From: an uncultured Chitinophagaceae bacterium
GTDB taxonomy: Bacteria > Bacteroidota > Bacteroidia > Chitinophagales > Chitinophagaceae
Reading direction: 5' to 3'
NCBI GenBank assembly: GCA_903895845.1
Contig: CAITVK010000114.1
Coordinates: 62,001 to 126,000 of the forward strand
Length of the DNA: 64,000 nt
The position numbers and the translations under genes are program-made. This document shows positions 44,995-54,098 of the stretch, piece by piece. The first letter of the stretch is position 1; every line of letters begins with the position of its first letter. The notes beneath the pieces were generated by a model. The model had not been told where the DNA came from. It ran no database searches and was given only the letters and a program-made list of their open reading frames with translations.

Positions 44995-46488
44995 TTATTT
45001 GTACCTAGAAAGTAGCCATATATCAGGTATATACACGTGATAACTACTACCTAACCAGTTTGTAACTGCCCAAATAAACCGTGAAGAAACAATGCCACCT
45101 CTGTTTTGAACCAGGGTTTCTAAACCATCATTCATTGCATCTTCATATTTGATGCTATAATATTGTGGGATATTGGGTTGCTGATTCAAGATTGAAAGAA
45201 ATGTTGCTTTATCCTTAATAACAGTAAAATGCAGCTTACTTTCTGATAAAAAATGATATTCCAGATTGCTTTCTGTTGTGTAGGGGCTTTGTTTGTAGCA
45301 GATTATTGTTTGTTGTGGGTCTTTAAATTCTGCATTTATCCGTTGTATAAACTTTACAGGTTGTTTATACGGCTCAAAAGCCAATAGAATAACAAATAAA
45401 ACATTTATAAACACCGAAAAACCTACTCCTGCTTTCACTAGCCATCCACCATATTTATTATTCCAAAGATTGGTAATAAATCGCTGAGTATCAATCGAAC
45501 TTCTGTAAGCCTCTCCTGCCAGATAAACCATAAATAATAGTACTGGAAACACAAAACGCTCTTCTTTATGCCCCACTGCACTATGTCCTAATACAAAAAA
45601 AAGCATCGCCATTGCGTAGGGGTTCTTGAAGTTGGCAAGGCTTTTTGCAAATAACCCAAAGAGGAAAAGAGAAAGTAAGGGCACTGTCAAAGCTGCCAAT
45701 ATTGCTATGTAAAACCACCATGGGGATGTACCAAAAGAAGCAGCCTTCCCTTCTACAATGTTTGCATAAAAATAATTGTAAGGAGTAAAGCACATTTTTC
45801 CATAGAAACTAACGTCTAAATACATGTTTACTGCCACTCCAATTAAGAAACCTGCTTTTGTGGCAAAAATATTTTTGAAAGATTTTGGATAGTTTATTAT
45901 CCACCAGATGCCTAGCCCAACAAAACAAAATGCAACCTGAAAACGGAAGTAGAACGAAAATGCCATCACGCTTCCTGCCAGAAAACACCACATCCAATGG
46001 GCGTCTTTCCTAAGCCCTTTTTCGAGAATCAGGATAGAAAGCAATAAAAAAAGCCCACCCATTGCTTCGGCACTAAAACTGCAACGGAGAAAAGGCACAA
46101 CCCCCAAAAAGTTGGCAAGAAGAAGTAAAATAAAAAGGTATTTCTCCTGACCAAACTTCTTTATTATCAAATAATTGCAGAGTACAAAGCCCAATATCCC
46201 CACAAAAACATGGGTCATAGAGAAGATAAAGAAGCGGTTGGCAATGCCAATTGCAGTGAAAAATTGATATATCCAAATAAAAATATAAGGCTGTAAAGAA
46301 GGGCGTATCTGTTCTCCAAATTCCCAGGTAAGGTTTTTTGCAGGCGTAAGTCCTAACTTGTAAGAAGCTAGTTCTATGATCTGAAAATACTCATCCGAAT
46401 GAAAAAAGTAGGTATGCCAAGCAGTGAGCATCTGAATTATGAAAGCTACTGCCAGTAGTATTTTTATTCTTGTATCTAATAATCGCAT
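44995..46488 (-). CDS. GT22 (ALG9-like) mannosyltransferase-family membrane protein
   Basis: A 497-residue polytopic protein with about 10-12 membrane helices. The first loop carries HSDEYFQIIE (30-39), the catalytic H-x-D-E motif of GT22 (ALG9/PIG-B-like) glycosyltransferases, with LTWEFGEQIRPSLQPYIF after it and a mid-protein GHSAVGHKEERFVFP stretch typical of the family (HKEERF). Members use polyprenyl-phosphate sugars outside the cytoplasmic membrane. The exact sugar acceptor is unknown. It is transcribed divergently from the TetR gene (232 bp between). The last 100 residues are periplasmic. Confidence 0.85.
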   Translation of the reverse strand: MRLLDTRIKILLAVAFIIQMLTAWHTYFFHSDEYFQIIELASYKLGLTPAKNLTWEFGEQIRPSLQPYIFIWIYQFFTAIGIANRFFIFSMTHVFVGILGFVLCNYLIIKKFGQEKYLFILLLLANFLGVVPFLRCSFSAEAMGGLFLLLSILILEKGLRKDAHWMWCFLAGSVMAFSFYFRFQVAFCFVGLGIWWIINYPKSFKNIFATKAGFLIGVAVNMYLDVSFYGKMCFTPYNYFYANIVEGKAASFGTSPWWFYIAILAALTVPLLSLFLFGLFAKSLANFKNPYAMAMLFFVLGHSAVGHKEERFVFPVLLFMVYLAGEAYRSSIDTQRFITNLWNNKYGGWLVKAGVGFSVFINVLFVILLAFEPYKQPVKFIQRINAEFKDPQQTIICYKQSPYTTESNLEYHFLSESKLHFTVIKDKATFLSILNQQPNIPQYYSIKYEDAMNDGLETLVQNRGGIVSSRFIWAVTNWLGSSYHVYIPDIWLLSRYK

Positions 46489-46687
46489 ATCTAGGTGCTG
46501 TGTGCGCCAAAAGTAGCCAACTTGACCGACCTGTTTTTATCTTTTTGTTTTTGAGTCACAATTCTGCAGACAAATCATTCGAAAGGAATACTATTCGCAT
46601 TATGATCCTTTTGTGTGTAAGAAATTGTTGCGGATGTGATGAATAAGGAAGAAAAATTTGCTCATATAGAAGGAGAATATATTTTTG

Positions 46688-46722
46688 CATTCGAACAAGT
46701 GTTCTAAACGAGTGTACGAATG
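46688..46722 (+). promoter_or_regulatory. candidate TetR operator
   Basis: A perfect inverted repeat GAACA-AG-TGTTC (46693-46704) lies within an outer CATTCG...CGAATG repeat (46688-46722) that overlaps the ATG of the TetR gene at 46720. The position suits autorepression by the TetR protein it precedes. It is inferred by symmetry only. Confidence 0.6.
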
Positions 46723-47331
46723 AGTGAAACAGTACTGACAACCGAGGAAACGATACGCAATGCGGCACAGAAAATCTTTAAACAGAAGGGGTTTGATGGC
46801 ACGTCAGTCCAAGATATTGCCACCGAGGCGGGCACTACCAAATCGATGGTAAATTATTATTTCAGAACGAAAGAAAAGCTGTTTTCAGAGATTTTCCATA
46901 ATGAATACAGGAACTTGTTCTCGGGGATAGGCTTTTTTATTACAGCCGATTTATCGCTGCGGGAGAAGATAGAAAAGATAGTGGAGTTTGATATTGACAA
47001 GCTTTCGGAAATACCCGACCTGCCCATTTTTATTCTGACGGAACTGCACCATAACCCTGAAATAGTTTTTAAAACAATAGAGAGTCTGCCGATTTTGATG
47101 GTGCTGAATGGATTGAACAATCAGATTGCCGAAGAGGTTGCAAAGGGAACGATACGAATGATTGCGGCAAGGGATTTAATCATCAATATACAAAGCCTCA
47201 CCATCTTTCCGTTTTTGGGAAGACCGATGATGATGAAGCTTTTTGGATTGGACAAAGCTGGGTTTAATGCAATGCTGCAACAACGGAAAAAGGAGATACC
47301 AGAGATAATTTGGAACTCGATAAAAATATAA
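46720..47331 (+). CDS. TetR/AcrR-family transcriptional repressor
   Basis: A 203-residue regulator. Residues 8-55 form the helix-turn-helix (AAQKIFKQKGFDGTSVQDIA then TKSMVNYYFRTKEKLFSEIF), typical of TetR, with a helical ligand domain behind. The usual target is the adjacent efflux operon (tolC, macA-like adaptor, permease, ATPase). A symmetric GAACAAGTGTTC site overlaps its own start, which fits autoregulation. The inducer is unknown. Confidence 0.9.
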   Translation: MSETVLTTEETIRNAAQKIFKQKGFDGTSVQDIATEAGTTKSMVNYYFRTKEKLFSEIFHNEYRNLFSGIGFFITADLSLREKIEKIVEFDIDKLSEIPDLPIFILTELHHNPEIVFKTIESLPILMVLNGLNNQIAEEVAKGTIRMIAARDLIINIQSLTIFPFLGRPMMMKLFGLDKAGFNAMLQQRKKEIPEIIWNSIKI

Positions 47332-47336
47332 TGTTT

Positions 47337-47424
47337 AACCACAAGGCACACAAGGGTTTTCACCAAGTACACAAAGATTATAACTCGTGTCCTTTGTGTT
47401 TTTCTTAGTGTTCTTTGTGGTAAA
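47337..47424. repeat. ACCACAAGG...CTTTGTGGT inverted repeat
   Basis: The left arm is AACCACAAGGCACACAAGG and the right arm CCTTTGTGTTTTTCTTAGTG followed by TTCTTTGTGGT. The centre is near 47380. It lies between the TetR gene and tolC and could fold in their mRNA. A related but shorter ACAAAGACGCAAAG motif occurs upstream of the GH2 gene near 24990. Confidence 0.65.
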
Positions 47425-47435
47425 AAAGAATTAAT

Positions 47436-48737
47436 ATGAATAAAGCGTTGGTTTACTTATTGGCTTTCTATCTTTTTACAAATAGTCTCGCTGCGCAGGT
47501 GCAGATCGACAACCTTTCTTCGCTTTGGAAGATTGCCCTTCAAAATAACCCAAACCAAAAAGTGTATGCCCTGAAGCGCGAACAGCTTGGATATGATTAT
47601 AAAACGTCCCAAAGCTTCTATTATCCCCAAGCCGCAGCAAGCTTTAATGGTCAGGATAATCTGATACAATCAGTTACGCCTGTGCCCGGCATTATTTTTA
47701 ATAAACCGGGAACTGTTTATCTGCAATTTGGCAAACATTATACGTATAATACCGGACTAACTGTAACAAAAGACTTGTTCGATTGGCAGGCAATACTTCA
47801 ATCCAAGATAGCGAAAGAGAATATTCAGTTGAACAATGTGCAGCAGGATGCATACATCCAAACGCTGAAAACACAGGTGGGGCAATATTATTATGCGGCC
47901 TTGTTGGCAAAGGCTTCGAAGGAAATCGCAAAGAAAGATTTGGCTTTGGGAGATAGTATTTACGAGGCGATAAAAAGCAAATTCAAGCAAGGATTGACGG
48001 ATATGAGCGCCGTGAATCAGGCAGAAATAAATAGAAATAACATCAGTCAGAATAGTTTACAGAGCGAGCAATTATATAACCAGGCCATTGCAAACATTAA
48101 ATTATTGGCTGGTATCAGTGCCGCTACAAAGATTGTTTTGGTTAATATTCCATTAGAAAATCAACCCGAAAGCATGGCTTTGGGGAGTGATAAAACATTG
48201 GAGCCTTATGCCGATAGTATCGCCATTACCGATTTGCAACGCAAGGCGCAGAAGGCCGCTTTCCTTCCAAAACTTACTGCCACAGGATACTTTGGCTTTC
48301 AACAATTTGATAATGATTTCCAGATTAGTTTTAGTAAAAATGCTTGGTCTGATTATCAATATATTGGTTTGGGGCTCAGCTGGCCATTGTTCACGGGTTT
48401 TGCCAATAGTAATAAACTGAAGAGTATCTCCACTCAAAAGAGAATTGTTGAACAGAAATATCAGTCGGCAAAAGAACAAAGCAACATCAACGATTCTCTT
48501 TTGCTAGATAACTATACCTCATTCAACAACATGACTTCTACGGCTGAAAAAAGTTTTTATCTGTACGGAAAGAACTTGGAGCTATCCTTACAAAAGTTTA
48601 GGGAAGGATTGATTAGCATTGATGCTTACTTAAAAACGTTTCAGGATTATCTGGCAGCAGAGAATGTTTATCTGAATAACTTATCTAATTTATTAACCAC
48701 AAAAGCAGCAATAGAAGCAAGATCCCCTAACCCCTAA
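47436..48737 (+). CDS. tolC: TolC-family outer-membrane efflux protein
   Basis: A 433-residue exported protein (signal peptide ending SLAAQ, residue 21) with the two long helical-hairpin halves of the TolC family: about 60-230 (KREQLGYDYKTSQSFYYPQA) and about 260-430 (LQRKAQKAAFLPKLTATGYF). It forms the outer-membrane channel of a tripartite pump. The operon order tolC-adaptor-permease-ATPase behind a TetR gene indicates MacAB-type export of a toxic compound or secreted product. Confidence 0.9.
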   Translation: MNKALVYLLAFYLFTNSLAAQVQIDNLSSLWKIALQNNPNQKVYALKREQLGYDYKTSQSFYYPQAAASFNGQDNLIQSVTPVPGIIFNKPGTVYLQFGKHYTYNTGLTVTKDLFDWQAILQSKIAKENIQLNNVQQDAYIQTLKTQVGQYYYAALLAKASKEIAKKDLALGDSIYEAIKSKFKQGLTDMSAVNQAEINRNNISQNSLQSEQLYNQAIANIKLLAGISAATKIVLVNIPLENQPESMALGSDKTLEPYADSIAITDLQRKAQKAAFLPKLTATGYFGFQQFDNDFQISFSKNAWSDYQYIGLGLSWPLFTGFANSNKLKSISTQKRIVEQKYQSAKEQSNINDSLLLDNYTSFNNMTSTAEKSFYLYGKNLELSLQKFREGLISIDAYLKTFQDYLAAENVYLNNLSNLLTTKAAIEARSPNP

Positions 48738-48751
48738 AGGGGAATATAATC

Positions 48752-48785
48752 AACCTTTATAGGGGTTCAAAACCCTATAAAGGTT
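48752..48785 (+). terminator. hairpin between tolC and the adaptor gene
   Basis: AACCTTTATAGGG pairs perfectly with CCCTATAAAGGTT around an 8-base loop, with no T-run after it. It probably stabilises or partly attenuates the operon mRNA rather than ending it. A CCCCTAAAGGGG palindrome lies just before. Confidence 0.6.
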
Positions 48786-48798
48786 ATAAATCATAATT

Positions 48799-49887
48799 AT
48801 GAAACATACTTTTTTATCAATCGCAATTACTACTTTACTCATTACCGCTTGCGATAAAAAGCAAGGTGTGCAGCCACAGCACAAGGACATTGTGGATGCC
48901 GTTTTTGCAAGCGGGAAGGCAGTTACAGTAAATCAATATAAGGTGACGGCCAACAGCGAAGGCTTTTTAACGGCTTCAATGGTGGCAGAAGGAGATTCTG
49001 TAAAAGTGGGGCAACCTTTGTTTCGTATCCAAAACAATGTTCAACAAACACAAGTGGGTAATGCGTTGGAAAATTTGAAGTATGCTCAAACAAAAATGTC
49101 TGATAATGCGCCTCAAATACAACAACTGGAAGAACAAATAAGTCAGGCTGAGATTAAAAAACAAACAGATTCCATAAACCTCAATCGCTATCAGAATTTG
49201 ATTGCCACAAATGCAGTATCTAAAGCAGATTATGACAATGTGAGTCTGGTATATAAAAATGACATCTCGACTATTAGGGTTTTGCATAAACAACTGGCCG
49301 ACTTAAAACAAACCTTAGCCAACAACGCAATTAATGCCAAGGCGCAATATGAAATTCAACAACAGAATAACGGGTTTTATACGGTGGTTAGTCAGGCTTA
49401 CGGAATGGTATTAAACGTTTATAAAAAGAATGGTGACTATGTAAAAAAGGGAGAAACCATTGCCGATATGGGTAATGGCAAAGTGATTGCAAGATTGCAG
49501 GTAGCCGAGGACGACATCAACAGAATACAACTAAATCAATTGGTATTGCTTTCATTAAACACAGATAAAGACCATGTCTACAAAGCATCAGTTTCCAAAA
49601 TATATCCATCGTTTGATGCCACGAGTCAATCATTTATTGTAGAAGCCACTTTTACCGAGCATCCTAAGGTTCTGAAAGATGGCACACAGTTACAGGCTAA
49701 TTTTATCATCACCGAAAAGAAAAATGTATTGGTTATCCCTGCCGGTTACTTATCGGATGGAGATTCTGTAACACTTCAAGAAGGTCACAAGAAACAGGCA
49801 ATTAAAACAGGAATCAAAACATTGGAATGGGTGGAAGTAACCGATGGCTTGTCTGGAAAAGAAATAATAGAATTACCCAAAAAATAA
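48799..49887 (+). CDS. MacA/HlyD-family periplasmic adaptor lipoprotein
   Basis: A 362-residue lipoprotein: a signal peptide with lipobox LITAC, Cys18 acylation site. The order is a lipoyl-like N-half (VTANSEGFLTASMVAEGDSV), a long coiled coil (about 90-190), a second lipoyl half, then the beta-barrel and membrane-proximal domains (VVLLSLNTDKDHVY to KTGIKTLEWVEV). It bridges the ABC permease and TolC. It is 6 bp before the permease gene, so one transcript. Confidence 0.9.
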   Translation: MKHTFLSIAITTLLITACDKKQGVQPQHKDIVDAVFASGKAVTVNQYKVTANSEGFLTASMVAEGDSVKVGQPLFRIQNNVQQTQVGNALENLKYAQTKMSDNAPQIQQLEEQISQAEIKKQTDSINLNRYQNLIATNAVSKADYDNVSLVYKNDISTIRVLHKQLADLKQTLANNAINAKAQYEIQQQNNGFYTVVSQAYGMVLNVYKKNGDYVKKGETIADMGNGKVIARLQVAEDDINRIQLNQLVLLSLNTDKDHVYKASVSKIYPSFDATSQSFIVEATFTEHPKVLKDGTQLQANFIITEKKNVLVIPAGYLSDGDSVTLQEGHKKQAIKTGIKTLEWVEVTDGLSGKEIIELPKK

Positions 49888-49893
49888 CTATTT

Positions 49894-51135
49894 ATGTTTA
49901 ATTCTATCAATAATCGCATCTCGCAGGTACATCTCACATCCGATGTCAAGCAGACTATCGTGGCTATGTTGGGCGTAACGTTTGGCATTAGCATGTACAT
50001 ATTTATGACGGGCTTTATGTCTGGCGTAAACGATACACAGGCAGATTTGGCTTTTAGTGCCTTAGCACATGTACGAATTTATAACGATGGCCCTGCCGAT
50101 AATTCTAATATTGCCAAGAAGGTTTTTCCTAATGACATCATCAATGTGCGGAATGCCAAAGTGATAAAATATACCGATGGCATCAAGAACTCTACTGCTA
50201 TTCTTGCCACGCTTGCAAAGCAAAAAGATATAACCGGATTTACCTCTCAGGTAAACGTTAATGTGTTCTTTAAAAATGCGGGCAACAAGGTAAATGGAGT
50301 TGTATCTGGAGTTGATGTAACAAACGAAGACAAGGTTTATGGAAGTTCCAAACACATGATTCAAGGCAATTGGAATGAATTGAAGTACCGATCCGATGGC
50401 ATATTTGTAGGTGTGGAACTGGCAAGGGTATTGGGATTGAAGATGGATGACAATGTAAATATCCTTACATCGGATGGCGTTTCCCGCAATTATAAAGTGA
50501 TAGGAGTATTTAGGACGGATGTTTTTAGCGTAGATAAAAGCAAGGCATATATAGCTATTAATGCGGCTCGGCAACTATTGGGAGTGAATCAGGATTATGT
50601 AACCGACATTCAAATTGACATGGTAGATTACAACAATACGCAGCCTTTGATTGATAATATAAAGTCGTTGATACCATATAAAGTGGAGTCTTGGCAAATG
50701 GGTAACCAACAATTGGTGGCAGGCTCTAGCCTCAGGGATACCATTGCAAGGGCTGTTTCATTGACCATCCTTTTGGTGGCTGGTTTTGGTATTTATAACA
50801 TTATGAATATGACTATCAATCAGAAAATAAGAGAGATTGCCATACTGAAAGCAATGGGATTTTCGGGTAGCGATGTAACCAAAATCTTCTTAACGCAAGC
50901 CATCATCATTGGTATTTTGGGTGGTTGTGTGGGGATGGTTTTAGGATATATTATTTCTCGATTGGTAAACAGGGTGAAGTTTGAGATAGCAGGTATGCAC
51001 CATTTGCCCATGACTTACTATCCACATAATTATATACTGGCATTTATGTTTGGATTGATAACCACGTTTGTTGCAGGCTATCTCCCCGCACACAAAGCCT
51101 CCAAGATAGACCCGGTGAGTATATTGAGAGGATAG
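49894..51135 (+). CDS. MacB/FtsX-type ABC transporter permease
   Basis: A 413-residue permease. It has one N-terminal helix (about 20-44), a large periplasmic domain (about 45-280), then three helices (LLVAGFGIYNIMNMTIN; AIIIGILGGCVGMVLGYII; YILAFMFGLITTFVAGYLP). The NQKIREIAILKAMGFSGSDV coupling segment and C-terminal PxxKASxxxPVSxLRG are typical of the MacB/LolC type. Unlike MacB the ATPase is a separate gene. It is probably a dimer pumping substrate through the adaptor and TolC. Confidence 0.9.
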   Translation: MFNSINNRISQVHLTSDVKQTIVAMLGVTFGISMYIFMTGFMSGVNDTQADLAFSALAHVRIYNDGPADNSNIAKKVFPNDIINVRNAKVIKYTDGIKNSTAILATLAKQKDITGFTSQVNVNVFFKNAGNKVNGVVSGVDVTNEDKVYGSSKHMIQGNWNELKYRSDGIFVGVELARVLGLKMDDNVNILTSDGVSRNYKVIGVFRTDVFSVDKSKAYIAINAARQLLGVNQDYVTDIQIDMVDYNNTQPLIDNIKSLIPYKVESWQMGNQQLVAGSSLRDTIARAVSLTILLVAGFGIYNIMNMTINQKIREIAILKAMGFSGSDVTKIFLTQAIIIGILGGCVGMVLGYIISRLVNRVKFEIAGMHHLPMTYYPHNYILAFMFGLITTFVAGYLPAHKASKIDPVSILRG

Positions 51136-51140
51136 ATTTC

Positions 51141-51227
51141 TAGTTATGAGTTATGAACTATGAGTTATGAGTAAAAAAGATAGCGTATAGTTTTAACTCA
51201 TAATTCATAATTCATAATTCATAACTA
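51141..51227. repeat. ATGAGTTAT/ATAACTCAT inverted repeat, copy 2
   Basis: The left arm is TAGTTATGAGTTATGAACTA (51141) and the right arm carries TAACTCATAATTCATAATTC (51194), with a short loop. It sits between the permease and the ATPase genes inside one operon, so it is transcribed and can fold. Confidence 0.75.
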
Positions 51228-51228
51228 A

Positions 51229-51903
51229 ATGACTGATACTATTTTAAAAGCAGACAATATTGTTAAATACTTCTACGAACCGGAAAAGTTTCAGGTTTTG
51301 AAGGGAATTAGCTTCGAAGTGAAGAAGGGCGAGTTTTTGGCCCTGATTGGCAAATCGGGTTGTGGTAAATCTACGTTGATGTATGTTTTATCTACGATGG
51401 ATACTGATTATGAAGGCTCACTTACCATAAAGGATACCCTACTTACAAAACAATCACAGAATCAGTTGGCGGCATTTAGGAATGAAAATATTGGTTTTGT
51501 GTTTCAGTTCCATTATTTATTGCCCGAGTTTTCTGCCTTGGAAAATGTAATGATTCCTGCCTTAAAGCTAAAAAGATACTCCAAGGCTGAGATTGAAGAA
51601 AAGGCATATAAGAATCTGGAAATGTTGGGATTGAAAGACCAAGCCTTGAAAAGAGTAACCAAGCTATCTGGCGGGCAACAGCAACGTGTGGCTATTGCTC
51701 GTGCCTTAATTAATGATCCAGCCATTATTATGGGCGATGAACCAACCGGAAACCTCGATACAGCCAACACGCAGATTGTGTTTGACATTTTTAGGGAACT
51801 AGCTAGGGAACGTAATCAAACTATCATCGCCGTTACCCACGATGATGACTTTGCCAAGAACTGCGATCGAATTATTGAGATGAAAGATGGGCAGATAGTT
51901 TAG
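51229..51903 (+). CDS. ABC transporter ATP-binding protein (LolD/MacB type)
   Basis: A 224-residue ATPase. Walker A is GKSGCGKST (41-49), the Q-loop lies in FVFQFHYLL, the signature is LSGGQQQR (146-153), Walker B is [12 protein letters not shown] (about 166-177) and the switch His is in VTHDDDFA. It matches the LolD/MacB subfamily and powers the permease encoded before. A hairpin with a partial T-rich tail follows at 52048-52090. Confidence 0.93.
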   Translation: MTDTILKADNIVKYFYEPEKFQVLKGISFEVKKGEFLALIGKSGCGKSTLMYVLSTMDTDYEGSLTIKDTLLTKQSQNQLAAFRNENIGFVFQFHYLLPEFSALENVMIPALKLKRYSKAEIEEKAYKNLEMLGLKDQALKRVTKLSGGQQQRVAIARALINDPAIIMGDEPTGNLDTANTQIVFDIFRELARERNQTIIAVTHDDDFAKNCDRIIEMKDGQIV

Positions 51904-51964
51904 GAACAGGCTTCTGCAAAACTGCCAGGTCTTCAAAACCCGACAGATTTTGATATTCCACAAC

Positions 51965-52085
51965 CTATTCCTTTACCAGCACTACACTACTCGCTTTACC
52001 ATCAGTTGTTTGCACCCGCAAATGATAGACACCTGTTGGCAAACTAGAAAGTGCAGCCCCACCCTTAAGTAATAGCTGCACTTTT
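51965..52085 (-). pseudogene. remnant of a T9SS C-terminal sorting domain
   Basis: Read on the minus strand, about 38 codons before a stop give VQLLLKGGAALSSLPTGVYH then LRVQTTDGKASSVVLVKE. This is the closing strand pair of a Por-type sorting domain (L-x-x-L-x-x-G-x-Y-x-x-x-V, then a Lys-rich end). Stop codons lie directly upstream in frame and no larger gene remains, so the rest of a secreted protein has been lost. Confidence 0.75.
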
Positions 52086-52090
52086 GTTTA
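52048..52090 (+). terminator. terminator of the efflux operon
   Basis: AAAGTGCAGC pairs perfectly with GCTGCACTTT around a 17-base loop, followed by TGTTTATG. The stem overlaps the pseudogene remnant. Confidence 0.6.
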
Positions 52091-52198
52091 TGTTTATATA
52101 AGCGTATTCCAGTTAAACCCTGGGTTTACTTTTTATCCCAGGTAAGTAGTTTCGCTGAACACTTGAGCCAGTGGACCAGTTGAGTGAAACTTGATATG

Positions 52199-52834
52199 CT
52201 ATTTTTCAAATACTTTATGCAGTTCATTTACAAATAGGGATAAACTTTCATTCAGTTTTCCCTTAACTATTAATTCTTCATTATCCCGCATTGGCTTTGA
52301 CAAAGTTTCGTAATGTTTTCCTTCCTGATAATTCTTTTCATTTACAGAGAATCCTTTTGTGTTTGCAATCTTTTCAATAGTGCGTACACATCCAACCGTT
52401 TTCTTATGGTGTGCTGGTAGCGTAGCATTAAAAGGCAATAACCAACATTCTATATCGTGCACGCAAATGGCAAATAATATTTTATCCTTATGTTCATCAT
52501 AAAAATCTACGCCCATTTTATTTACTAAAACAGTTTTTATTGATTCTATAAAAGGAAGTAAATTGGTTGCTTTTGCGCCAATTGGCACAATCCCTTCCTT
52601 CCATTCTTCGCAAGTACCTGTATCAATTTGTACAATAGTGTAATCGCTAAATGGTACTGCTTGCTTAAATTCTTCAGTTGAAAGATATATGAATAAGTTC
52701 CCCCAGCCTACTGGTTCTTTGTCTTTAGGTAATAAACGTGTGGCTAAAAAGTTCTTATCATTGAAAAAGCCTCTCAAAAGGTTTTGTAAAACAATAAAAT
52801 CGGTTAATCCTTCTCCGGCTATTAAGAATCTCAT
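52199..52834 (-). CDS. TOPRIM-like (DUF4276/RloB-type) protein, ATPase partner
   Basis: A 211-residue protein. The N-terminus MRFLIAGEGLTDFIVL has the EGxTD start of TOPRIM-type nucleases (Glu8, Asp12), Asp71 follows in IVQIDTG, and HDIECWLLPF (126-135) resembles the HExEaWLl block of DUF4276/RloB proteins. The OLD and PARIS families pair such domains with an AAA ATPase. Its start codon overlaps the ATPase stop by one base. Nuclease activity is predicted, not shown; I cannot assign an exact Pfam family by eye. Confidence 0.72.
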   Translation of the reverse strand: MRFLIAGEGLTDFIVLQNLLRGFFNDKNFLATRLLPKDKEPVGWGNLFIYLSTEEFKQAVPFSDYTIVQIDTGTCEEWKEGIVPIGAKATNLLPFIESIKTVLVNKMGVDFYDEHKDKILFAICVHDIECWLLPFNATLPAHHKKTVGCVRTIEKIANTKGFSVNEKNYQEGKHYETLSKPMRDNEELIVKGKLNESLSLFVNELHKVFEK

Positions 52835-53973
52835 TAGTTTATTGTTTCAGGTTGTCCGCCAATATAACCGCGCATCCAAGCTTCGGAAAGCTTCACTTTT
52901 GGCGGGGCTTTTTCTATCTTGTCGGCAATTGTTTCTCCATCTGCATTGCGCCTCACCACATAAAGACGCTGTTCCTCATCGTCCAAATTCAATCCATCCA
53001 ATACAAAAGGATTGTGTGTAGTAAGGATAATTTGTTTATCATGCTTCTTTGCAAGCTTCACCATATTCTTAATCAATTCTTCACAGAGTCGTGGATGAAA
53101 AGAGGCTTCTATATTATCTATGGCAAAAAAGGCAGGGGTCTCTTTACTGATTAAAAGGGATATGTAGAATAGCAAAAACAGGAAGCCCTCGTTTACGTTA
53201 TTTTGATTAAGGGCAATGTTGGGCAAGTATTTATCCTTAACCACAAGACTTTTTCTGCCAGTAATACTATCGGCAATGGCTTCAAAGTCATCAAACCAAT
53301 CTATCATGTGGAGATAATGCTTTATCTCTTCTATTGTTTCTTTTTCGTAGGATTCATTAAATATTTGCAACACATTAAATAATCCTTCTCCTTTTATCCC
53401 AATTGGTTGAATCTGACTTTCTTCTTCTAATTTTCTAAGGGAACTTATTTCTGGGCTGTAGATAAGAAAGTTGGAAAAGAAAATGTTGTTTCTGACATCA
53501 ATATCTTCAATAATTTTAAGCTCATTATCATTCCATAATAACTTCATTAGATTATAATTAGTTAATTGGCCGGACTCAATCAGTGTTTTTTTATGCTGAT
53601 TTATTATACTAAGCGTTTGATAAATCGAAAGACTTGAGCCAAGGTTTGTCCATTTGGGTAAAACGGCATCATCTGCTATTATTTCATGCGGATATTTATT
53701 ATTTCCAACAGAAAAAATAATTTCTATTGCTTTTACTGACATTTCATCAGCAAAAGCACTTTTTGTCAACTTTGCATTTGTAATTCTAATACCTCTTGAT
53801 ACTAAAAATTCATTGTCTAATTTATATGCGGCGGCGGCTCCACCAAAAGTTATGGCTTCCAGTATGTTTGATTTACCCGAACCATTTGCACCAATCAAAA
53901 CATTAAACCTCCGCAATTCCAGTTTTAAATCTTGTACAGACTTATAATTCTTTATGTCTATTTCATTAACCAC
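52834..53973 (-). CDS. AAA-family SMC/RecF-like ATPase of a defence-type pair
   Basis: A 379-residue ATPase. Walker A is GANGSGKS (28-35), and the C-terminal part carries Walker B FFAIDNIEASFHPRL with Asp286 and the switch His320 in ILTTHNPFVLDGL. The short central insert and lack of a coiled-coil arm fit the AAA_15/AAA_21 type found in PARIS, OLD and retron-like defence modules. It precedes the TOPRIM-like partner in a TAATG overlap, so expression is coupled. It is predicted to sense an invader and license the partner nuclease. The 5' flank is clean AT-rich DNA. Confidence 0.85.
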   Translation of the reverse strand: MVNEIDIKNYKSVQDLKLELRRFNVLIGANGSGKSNILEAITFGGAAAAYKLDNEFLVSRGIRITNAKLTKSAFADEMSVKAIEIIFSVGNNKYPHEIIADDAVLPKWTNLGSSLSIYQTLSIINQHKKTLIESGQLTNYNLMKLLWNDNELKIIEDIDVRNNIFFSNFLIYSPEISSLRKLEEESQIQPIGIKGEGLFNVLQIFNESYEKETIEEIKHYLHMIDWFDDFEAIADSITGRKSLVVKDKYLPNIALNQNNVNEGFLFLLFYISLLISKETPAFFAIDNIEASFHPRLCEELIKNMVKLAKKHDKQIILTTHNPFVLDGLNLDDEEQRLYVVRRNADGETIADKIEKAPPKVKLSEAWMRGYIGGQPETIN

Positions 53974-54098
53974 GTTTCCTAATTAATTTTTGCCGAAAGT
54001 AACCTTTTTTATATTTTCAATTAAATTATACCTAATTAATACCATCCTAACCATCAACCAAGAAACTATTTACCCATAAATTAGGTTGTGCGTAGGTA

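Noticed and set aside
52199-53973. Firm PARIS or OLD assignment of the ATPase/TOPRIM pair
   Set aside because: Motifs support the general type only; the family cannot be decided without profile searches.
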